From Chloroflexi bacterium RBG_16_57_11 (GTDB lineage: Bacteria; Chloroflexota; Anaerolineae; Anaerolineales; UBA4823), in NCBI GenBank assembly GCA_001795165.1, contig MGNS01000150.1, forward strand, positions 113,588-131,150: a DNA stretch of 17,563 bases. The letters are read 5' to 3'. Every line of letters begins with the position of its first letter. The first letter of the stretch is position 1. Positions 14,017 through 17,563 of the stretch are shown here, one piece after another. Both the position numbers and the translations under genes were made by a program. Under the pieces are notes generated by a model, which was not told where the DNA came from, made no database searches, and saw only the letters and a program-made list of their open reading frames with translations.

Positions 14017-14041
14017 TCTGGCAGGTAACAGCAAAGAAATT

Positions 14042-14080
14042 TCCGGCGGGATGCTTCAGGCGTTCCGCCGGATCGTTTCT
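14042..14080 (+). terminator. Intrinsic terminator after the DUF4349 gene
   Basis: TCCGGCGG at 14042-14049 pairs with CCGCCGGA at 14065-14072, and the stem can extend by about five more pairs (14050-14054 with 14060-14064, including G-U) to leave a five-base loop. It is followed by a moderate T-rich tail (TCGTTTCT, 14073-14080). It begins 25 bases after the stop codon. Confidence 0.7.
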
Positions 14081-14085
14081 AAAGG

Positions 14086-14091
14086 TATAAT
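14086..14091 (+). promoter_or_regulatory. -10 element for leaderless rsmG transcription
   Basis: A consensus TATAAT ends seven bases before the rsmG ATG at 14099, so the transcript would start at or one base before the initiation codon. The -35 region falls inside the preceding terminator stem and is not consensus. Confidence 0.6.
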
Positions 14092-14098
14092 CCAGGGC

Positions 14099-14833
14099 AT
14101 GAAGGAACTGGCCCTGCACGCCCGAAATCTTTTGGGTATCCAGTTATCCGCTGCGCAAATTAACGCTTTGGAGATTTATGAGCAAGAACTCCTCAAGTGG
14201 AATCAGCGCATCAACCTGACAGCTATCCGTGACGTTCACCAGATACGGATGAAACATTTCCTCGATTCATTGACCTGTGTGAGCGTGCTGCGCGGCACAT
14301 GTGAGCGTGTGATCGATGTAGGAACCGGAGCGGGTTTTCCCGGGATTCCAATCAAGATCATCTACCCCGGCATACAGCTCAGCCTGGTTGAATCGGTTGG
14401 GAAAAAAGCTGATTTTTGTCGACATCTGGTAAAAAACCTGCGCCTGGAGGGTGTTCAGATCATCCAGGAGCGGGCAGAAACCGTTGGTCAGATGCCTGGC
14501 CATCGCCAGCAATATGATTGGGCAGTAGCACGGGCGGTGGCGATCATGCCGGTGCTGGTCGAATATCTCCTGCCATTGGTTCGGGTGGGTGGGGCGATGC
14601 TCGCTATGAAAGGGGAGAGCGCACCCGCAGAAACCCAACAGGCAGACTATGCGATTCGCCTTTTGGGCGGGCACTTGCGCAAGCTCATCCCGATTACCTT
14701 ACCATCGGTTGTCGAGGAACGTTACCTCGTCGTGGTGGACAAGGTCGTTACCACGCCGGACGCTTACCCACGACGGGTTGGCCTCCCGGCCAAGCGCCCA
14801 CTGCAGGCTGCCCACCAGGAGGCGATTTCCTGA
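14099..14833 (+). CDS. rsmG: 16S rRNA (guanine-527-N7)-methyltransferase RsmG
   Basis: RsmG uses SAM to methylate N7 of G527 in 16S rRNA. The 244-residue product has normal length. The N-terminal segment LLKWNQRINLTAIRD (31-45) and HFLDSLT (53-59) are family hallmarks. SAM motif VIDVGTGAGFPGIPIKI is at 71-87, and WAVARAVAIMPVLVEY corresponds to the conserved arginine-alanine segment. MLAMKG occurs in the usual place. I chose ATG 14099 because MKELALHARNLL matches the normal beginning. An in-frame ATG at 14051 lies inside the terminator hairpin. No Shine-Dalgarno is visible, and the -10 spacing suggests a leaderless mRNA. It converges with recF across a 37-bp gap that has no obvious terminator. 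Confidence 0.95.
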   Translation: MKELALHARNLLGIQLSAAQINALEIYEQELLKWNQRINLTAIRDVHQIRMKHFLDSLTCVSVLRGTCERVIDVGTGAGFPGIPIKIIYPGIQLSLVESVGKKADFCRHLVKNLRLEGVQIIQERAETVGQMPGHRQQYDWAVARAVAIMPVLVEYLLPLVRVGGAMLAMKGESAPAETQQADYAIRLLGGHLRKLIPITLPSVVEERYLVVVDKVVTTPDAYPRRVGLPAKRPLQAAHQEAIS

Positions 14834-14870
14834 CCGATTTATCAATTAAAACAACAACGCACGCGGAGGG

Positions 14871-16100
14871 TTAACTCATCTGCACCTGACCAGCCTGGAT
14901 CTGCCATACCCTGGCCTGGCGGACGTAGTCTGCCGAAAAGAGATCAAGATCGGTCGTGGTCAACAAGGCTTGCTCACTGCCCATCAGATGGGAAAGCAAA
15001 TCCACCCTCCTGCCAGGATCAAGCTCAGCCAGGACTTCATCCAGCAGCAAGACCGGCCATTGACCGGTCTTTTCTTTCATCCAGGCCACTTCAGCCAACT
15101 TCAAGGATAATACTGCCGTGCGCCCCTGACCACGCGAGCCGTAAATCCCCAGATCGATGCCGTTGCTCACGAAACGCAGCTCATCTCGATGCGGTCCTAC
15201 ACGAGTGACGCCGCGTTGGATTTCCTCACTGCGCGCCCGGCGCAATTGGCTGATAAAGCCCGTGCGGATTTTATCAACCGATATCCCCGAACGATCGATC
15301 GAGATATTCATCGGAAGCTCGATCTGCAATGAAGGCGGAAGTGGGTCGTATGAAGGCTGGTAATCCAAACGCAGGAGCTCCTGGCTGCGGGTGAGCTGGG
15401 TGTGAAAAGGTCGCGCCAGACGTTCTAACTCCTGAATTGACTGGATGCGAGCGAAGATGATATGCGATCCTAGCGCTGCCATTTGTTCATCCCAGTAATC
15501 GAGCTGTGCCGGATCTCCCCCTTGCTCTCCGAGCGCCTTCAAAAGTGCGTTGCGCTGAGTCAGTGCACGGTTGTAATCTGCCAGGTGCTCGGCATAATGC
15601 GGCCAAACCTGTCCTAAGGATAAATTTAAATACCGCCGGCGATCTTCTGGCGAGCCTTCCACGACATTCAACATCTGTGGAAGGAAAAGGACCGCGGTAA
15701 AGACACCATAAGCTTCACCAATCTTCCGCTGCACACCATCTAACAGGACTTCTTTGCGCACGCGCGGGGAGCCGTTCGATACATCCCGGATCAGACGGAT
15801 TTCCAGCCGGTGAGATCCCATCGAACGCGAGCCCACCGGCGCGGTTTCTGGCAGCACATGGCGGAAATCGGCCACAATGCGCGCCACCGCCAGGGGCTCC
15901 TGATTGGCATGAAAACTGATCAATTCGCGATCGCTGGAGGCATGGAAGGAGGTCAGAGTGGCCAGGTAGTAGATCGCTTCGAGCAAGCTGGTCTTGCCCT
16001 GTGCGTTTGCACCGACCAACAAAATTGGCCCGCAAGGAACTTCCAGATCCAGGCGGGCAAAATTGCGGTAATTGGTCAGTGAGATGTGAGTGAGCAGCAT
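14871..16100 (-). CDS. recF: DNA replication and repair protein RecF
   Basis: RecF is an SMC-like ATPase that helps load RecA at gapped DNA with RecO and RecR. The 409 residues carry the opening MLLTHISLTNYRNFARLDL, Walker A GANAQGKTS at 30-38, the ABC signature region YGSRGQGRTAVLSLKLAE at about 320-337 and Walker B LLLDEVLAELD at about 351-361. The gene starts 56 bp after the peptide deformylase gene in the same direction and may be co-transcribed with it. It is not next to dnaA/dnaN here, unlike the classical arrangement. No clear Shine-Dalgarno precedes the ATG at 16100, only an AT-rich stretch (TAATTTTATTAAA). Confidence 0.95.
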   Translation of the reverse strand: MLLTHISLTNYRNFARLDLEVPCGPILLVGANAQGKTSLLEAIYYLATLTSFHASSDRELISFHANQEPLAVARIVADFRHVLPETAPVGSRSMGSHRLEIRLIRDVSNGSPRVRKEVLLDGVQRKIGEAYGVFTAVLFLPQMLNVVEGSPEDRRRYLNLSLGQVWPHYAEHLADYNRALTQRNALLKALGEQGGDPAQLDYWDEQMAALGSHIIFARIQSIQELERLARPFHTQLTRSQELLRLDYQPSYDPLPPSLQIELPMNISIDRSGISVDKIRTGFISQLRRARSEEIQRGVTRVGPHRDELRFVSNGIDLGIYGSRGQGRTAVLSLKLAEVAWMKEKTGQWPVLLLDEVLAELDPGRRVDLLSHLMGSEQALLTTTDLDLFSADYVRQARVWQIQAGQVQMS

Positions 16101-16156
16101 GCAGGTTTAATAAAATTACGGGATAGTGGTTGGGCACCTGTCCAGGCGAGGTTGGC

Positions 16157-16663
16157 CTAGTCGCGCGGCACGACTTCGCCTTCTGCTGGCTGCCAAACGC
16201 GCAAAGCCCGGTCGGTAAACAGGACACCGTTCAGGTGATCGATTTCATGCTGAAAGATTCGCGCCAGCCAACCACTGGCTTTAACCTTCATCGGCTTCCC
16301 AAAGCGATTCTGACCTTTGACGGTAATCTGTTCCACTCGCTCGACATCACCAACGAACCCAGGTATCGACAAGCAGCCCTCGGTGCCCACCACTAATCCA
16401 TCGGAAACCCGCACGATCTCGGGATTGACCATCGTGAAAAGTTTTGGCGGCACTTCCTCATTCTCCTCGTCGCCAAACTCGACCACAATCACGCGCAGAG
16501 GGGAAGCCACCTGCGGAGCCGCCAGACCGACCCCCGGGGCATCACGCATCGTTTCGACCATGTCATCGATTAAAGCCTGCAAATCCGGTCCAAAATTTGT
16601 TACTTTATGTGCCTTCTTGCGTAAGATCGGTTCGGGTATGGTAACGATCTCCCTCAATGCCAT
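16157..16663 (-). CDS. def: Peptide deformylase
   Basis: Removes the formyl group from the N-terminal methionine of nascent proteins. All three family motifs are intact in the 168 residues: GVGLAAPQ at 44-51, EGCLSIPG at 95-102 (metal ligand C97) and HEIDHLNG at 139-146 (ligands H139 and H143, catalytic E140). The acidic loop GDEENEEVPP at 64-73 is a small insertion before the second half. The ATG at 16663 has GAGGTG about eight bases upstream. It lies 21 bp after the PH-like membrane protein gene, so the two are probably one transcript. Confidence 0.97.
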   Translation of the reverse strand: MALREIVTIPEPILRKKAHKVTNFGPDLQALIDDMVETMRDAPGVGLAAPQVASPLRVIVVEFGDEENEEVPPKLFTMVNPEIVRVSDGLVVGTEGCLSIPGFVGDVERVEQITVKGQNRFGKPMKVKASGWLARIFQHEIDHLNGVLFTDRALRVWQPAEGEVVPRD

Positions 16664-16684
16664 CGAAGGTACACCTCGCTAAAA

Positions 16685-17563
16685 TCAGCCGTCTGAATTT
16701 TCCTGCTGCGTTCCTTGAACATTTTCATGATAAATCGACATTAGCGATAAGATCCGCTCACGCTCTCGGATCACCTCTTCTTTTTGCTGTTGGCTGCGCA
16801 ACAAGTGCATGCGGTTGAAAATTTCCTGCTGGACGCGCGCTGGCTCATAAACACCGATAAAATCAAATTTTGCATCACCAAAATTAATGATTACATTGCC
16901 TACGTTGAATAAATAACCAATAAATCCGGGGCGCTCGTGCTCCAGGCTAAGGATCCTGTCAAGCGAGCCGGATTTGCGTATTTCAGTGCCAAGCGGCTTG
17001 CGCTCGATATCAAAGATATTCTTTTCGGTCAATTGATAGATATCATTGCGCCAATCAACGTAATTATACAACCACCAGGGTACGAGAATGAGCAAAATTA
17101 ATAGAATTCCAATCAGTACGAAGATTTCAACCGTTTCGATATCCAATTGATTATTCAGGCCGCTAATAACGCACGCCAGCATGCCGAAGAACACTGCCAG
17201 CATTACCAGGAAAGGTCTGATGGTCTTACGGATCAAAATCAGCCAATGCTTGCGATAGGTGATGGTATTGCCATCCTCAAAACGCAATTTGAAGATATTG
17301 CCAAAATACGTGCGCAAGAAGCTCGGCTCCTGGTAATCGTCGCCTTTGGAAGGTATCGGTATGACGGTGGATCCTGGCGCAGGGGAGGGCTCTTCCTGAC
17401 CCAGGATACGTTTCACAGCGCGCACATCTTCTTGCCGCTGCCCAACCTGGAAGCTCATCAAGGCGCGATGCCATTGTTCTATAATTAACGCCGCCATCAG
17501 GTACGGGTCGTCAATGATTCGCAAGATCACCCTTCCAGTATAAGTGTTGACCGTTATGTCTCC
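16685..17563 (-). CDS. PH-domain-like membrane protein (5' end cut by the window edge)
   Basis: 292 residues are visible and the frame is open to the right edge. A GTG at 17530 could be taken as the start, but the residues upstream (GDITVNTYTGR) continue a pattern repeated later in the protein, so the gene probably begins outside the window. From the visible end: tail of a first PH-like domain (about 1-45), a Pro-rich linker (about 55-75), a bundle with two membrane helices (about 115-135 and 146-170), a second PH-like domain (about 172-250, ending NVGNVIINFGDAKFDFIGVY) and a charged coiled coil (about 255-275). The fold assignment rests on the strand-strand-helix pattern and is inferred. The function is unknown. 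It is followed closely by def. Confidence 0.7.
   Translation of the reverse strand, partial: GDITVNTYTGRVILRIIDDPYLMAALIIEQWHRALMSFQVGQRQEDVRAVKRILGQEEPSPAPGSTVIPIPSKGDDYQEPSFLRTYFGNIFKLRFEDGNTITYRKHWLILIRKTIRPFLVMLAVFFGMLACVISGLNNQLDIETVEIFVLIGILLILLILVPWWLYNYVDWRNDIYQLTEKNIFDIERKPLGTEIRKSGSLDRILSLEHERPGFIGYLFNVGNVIINFGDAKFDFIGVYEPARVQQEIFNRMHLLRSQQQKEEVIRERERILSLMSIYHENVQGTQQENSDG

Noticed and set aside
1..17563. CRISPR arrays, tRNA or rRNA genes, insertion sequences, prophage or attachment sites
   Set aside because: No regularly spaced repeats, cloverleaf-like segments, transposase or integrase motifs, or flanking direct repeats were seen on reading.

Overview
The window looks like a chromosomal segment of a moderately GC-rich bacterium, most likely a Chloroflexota (Anaerolineae-like) lineage. 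This is inferred from the style of the lipoproteins, an alpha-glucoside ABC system of the AglEFG type, a stand-alone bacterial Elp3 and a DUF4349 lipoprotein. It is not proven by any marker gene. I see no rRNA, tRNA, CRISPR array, insertion sequence or prophage.

Region 1 (1-9775, all minus strand) is a carbohydrate locus. In transcription order it holds: two tandem sigma70-like promoters, each with LacI-type operators placed over the predicted start of transcription; a LacI-family regulator; a sugar-binding lipoprotein (AglE-like); a perfect 17-bp stem-loop; two permeases (AglF- and AglG-like); a small repeated Trp/Gly-rich membrane protein; trehalose synthase (TreS); a second LacI-family regulator; and an amylosucrase-type GH13 enzyme that runs off the left edge. 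No ABC ATPase is present, so a shared one encoded elsewhere is expected. The likely programme is uptake of alpha-glucosides (sucrose, maltose, trehalose), conversion of sucrose to alpha-glucan plus fructose by amylosucrase, and interconversion of maltose and trehalose by TreS.

Region 2 (9791-12936) holds a divergent pair: elp3 (minus), a radical SAM/GNAT tRNA wobble-uridine modification enzyme, and a class I methyltransferase (plus) that resembles the Trm9/ALKBH8 methyltransferase type. Their start codons are 24 bp apart around one symmetric -10 element. Elp3 makes cm5U34 and Trm9 esterifies it in eukaryotes, so the pair is a candidate bacterial two-step mcm5U34 pathway and the most interesting hypothesis here. 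A calcineurin-like metallophosphoesterase follows the methyltransferase.

Region 3 (12937-17563) is housekeeping. It holds a DUF4349 lipoprotein with its own terminator, rsmG (16S rRNA m7G methyltransferase, probably leaderless), and on the minus strand a PH-domain-like membrane protein (5' end cut by the right edge), peptide deformylase and recF, the last convergent with rsmG.
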